From Bryobacterales bacterium (GTDB taxonomy: Bacteria; Acidobacteriota; Terriglobia; Bryobacterales; Bryobacteraceae): a stretch of DNA of 5,716 bases. Within the stretch, counting starts at the first letter, position 1. Each line of letters starts with the position of its first letter. The position numbers and the translations under genes were made by a program. Below are positions 4,869 through 5,716 of the stretch, one piece after another. The stretch is taken from positions 17,078-22,793 of the forward strand of contig PLMF01000211.1 of the NCBI GenBank assembly GCA_003142355.1, written 5' to 3'. The notes under the pieces were generated by a model. The model ran no database searches. It saw nothing but the letters and a program-made list of their open reading frames with translations, and was not told where the DNA came from.

Positions 4869-5716
4869 ATGCTCTTCAGGCGCGCCCCCGCCGCCATTCT
4901 CCTGCTCTGCCTGATCCCGCTTGGGCTTTCTTCCTGCCTGGCGCGGCGCCGTGCCTTCGCCCGCAACGGCGGAAAGCCGACCCAGCCGCTGCTCGTCGCG
5001 GACCGGTCCACACTGGTCGACATCATTGCCAGACAATACGAAGCCATTCACGATTTCAACGCTACCGTGGACATGGTGCCGGCGCTCGGCAGCGCGGAGA
5101 AGAGCAAGATCACCGAGTACAAGGACGTTCGCGCGTTCATTCTCTTTCGAAAACCCGGCGATATCCGCCTCATCGGCCTCTACCCCGTGGTGCGGAACAA
5201 GGCTTTCGACATGGCATCGGACGGCACGAACTTCAAACTTTACGTCCCGGCCCGAAACCGTTTCCTGGTAGGCCGCAACGAAATCGATCAGCCCTCCGAG
5301 AACAAGCTGGAAAACCTGCGCCCCCAACACTTTCTGGAGGCACTGCTAGTGCGGCCGATCGATGCCAATCGCGACCAGCTCCTGCTGGAGAACTTCACCG
5401 ACGAGGACAATGCATTCTATGTCCTGCACGTGGTCCACGTGAACGGCGGGGGACAGTTGCAGCTCGATCGGACCGTCTGGTTCAATCGCTACAACCTCAC
5501 CATGGCGCGCCAGTTGATTTTCGACGCGGCCGGCAACATTCTCACCGACGCGCGCTACACGGAGTGGCGGCCCGAGGATAACCTAGCCTTCCCCAAGCAC
5601 ATCGAAATCAACCGCCCGCACGACGAGTACGCCGTGGTGATCGATATCGTGAAGATGGACATCAACAAGGGCGTATCGGATGATAAGTTTGTGCTCGACC
5701 AGCCGGAAGGGACTAC
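4869..5716 (+). CDS. Predicted lipoprotein, LolA-like / DUF4292-type fold (3' end outside window)
   Basis: The frame is open from ATG 4869 to the right edge, 282 codons without a stop. The N-terminus is a lipoprotein signal: Arg4-Arg5, a hydrophobic stretch AAILLLCLIPLGL, then lipobox Leu-Ser-Ser-Cys23, so the protein should be lipidated at Cys23 and held in the periplasm, probably at the outer membrane. The mature part starts with a helix (STLVDIIARQYEAI) and then alternating beta strands: VRAFILFRKPGDIRLIGLYP, FDMASDGTNFKLYVP, FYVLHVVHV, RTVWFNRYNL, then ARQLIFDAAGNILTDARYTEW. This pattern of half-barrel strands, with a DGTNFKLYVP-like turn, resembles LolA/LolB-type lipoprotein carriers and DUF4292 proteins. 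A role in lipoprotein or lipid handling in the envelope is inferred, not shown. An ATG at 4861 is in another frame and stops after 17 codons. The gene is divergent from tRNA-Ala, with no gene near enough to suggest an operon partner. Confidence 0.75.
   Translation, partial: MLFRRAPAAILLLCLIPLGLSSCLARRRAFARNGGKPTQPLLVADRSTLVDIIARQYEAIHDFNATVDMVPALGSAEKSKITEYKDVRAFILFRKPGDIRLIGLYPVVRNKAFDMASDGTNFKLYVPARNRFLVGRNEIDQPSENKLENLRPQHFLEALLVRPIDANRDQLLLENFTDEDNAFYVLHVVHVNGGGQLQLDRTVWFNRYNLTMARQLIFDAAGNILTDARYTEWRPEDNLAFPKHIEINRPHDEYAVVIDIVKMDINKGVSDDKFVLDQPEGT

Noticed and set aside
4284..5330. A 348-codon minus-strand reading frame containing GPVAQLGARFHGMEEVV
   Set aside because: It reads through the tRNA-Ala sense strand (another familiar artefact), opposes the lipoprotein gene and overlaps the isomerase in the wrong frame.

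Overview
The window looks like chromosomal DNA from a high-GC, Gram-negative soil-type bacterium, most likely an Acidobacteriota of the Solibacter/Bryobacter kind. The clues are an FtsX/MacB-type permease ending typical of the acidobacterial orphan permeases (ADOP), two Tat-exported sugar enzymes in tandem, a GH67 alpha-glucuronidase beginning, and a LolA-like lipoprotein. The lineage is inferred from gene families, not from a marker gene.

Layout. Positions 1-955 (+) hold the 3' end of an SGNH/GDSL hydrolase followed closely by a HAD-family hydrolase related to 2-haloacid dehalogenases. A gene-free gap of 118 bases separates them from the convergent minus-strand block. Reading that block in its direction of transcription (4476 down to 1074), it has a Tat-signal sugar phosphate isomerase/epimerase (TIM barrel), a Gfo/Idh/MocA oxidoreductase whose ribosome binding site overlaps the isomerase stop codon, the first ~105 codons of an alpha-glucuronidase, and, joined to these in a different frame, the C-terminal end of an ADOP permease that also lacks an internal segment. 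The last two are remnants, and the junction near 1860 is the most unusual point of the window. Positions 4477-4705 hold no gene I can support (a purine-rich stretch and no clear terminator). Then come a complete tRNA-Ala(GGC) on the minus strand and, divergently, a lipoprotein gene that runs off the right edge and seems to have a leaderless promoter.

How the genes may work together. The isomerase and oxidoreductase are translationally coupled and both carry twin-arginine signals, so they probably act one after the other on a sugar in the periplasm. The glucuronidase start behind them suggests that the operon once dealt with glucuronoxylan-type plant polysaccharide. The SGNH esterase upstream could fit such a theme (deacetylation), but it is on the other strand and need not be linked. 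No mobile element, CRISPR array or integrase is visible. The broken genes may reflect genome decay or, if this is a metagenome contig, an assembly join.
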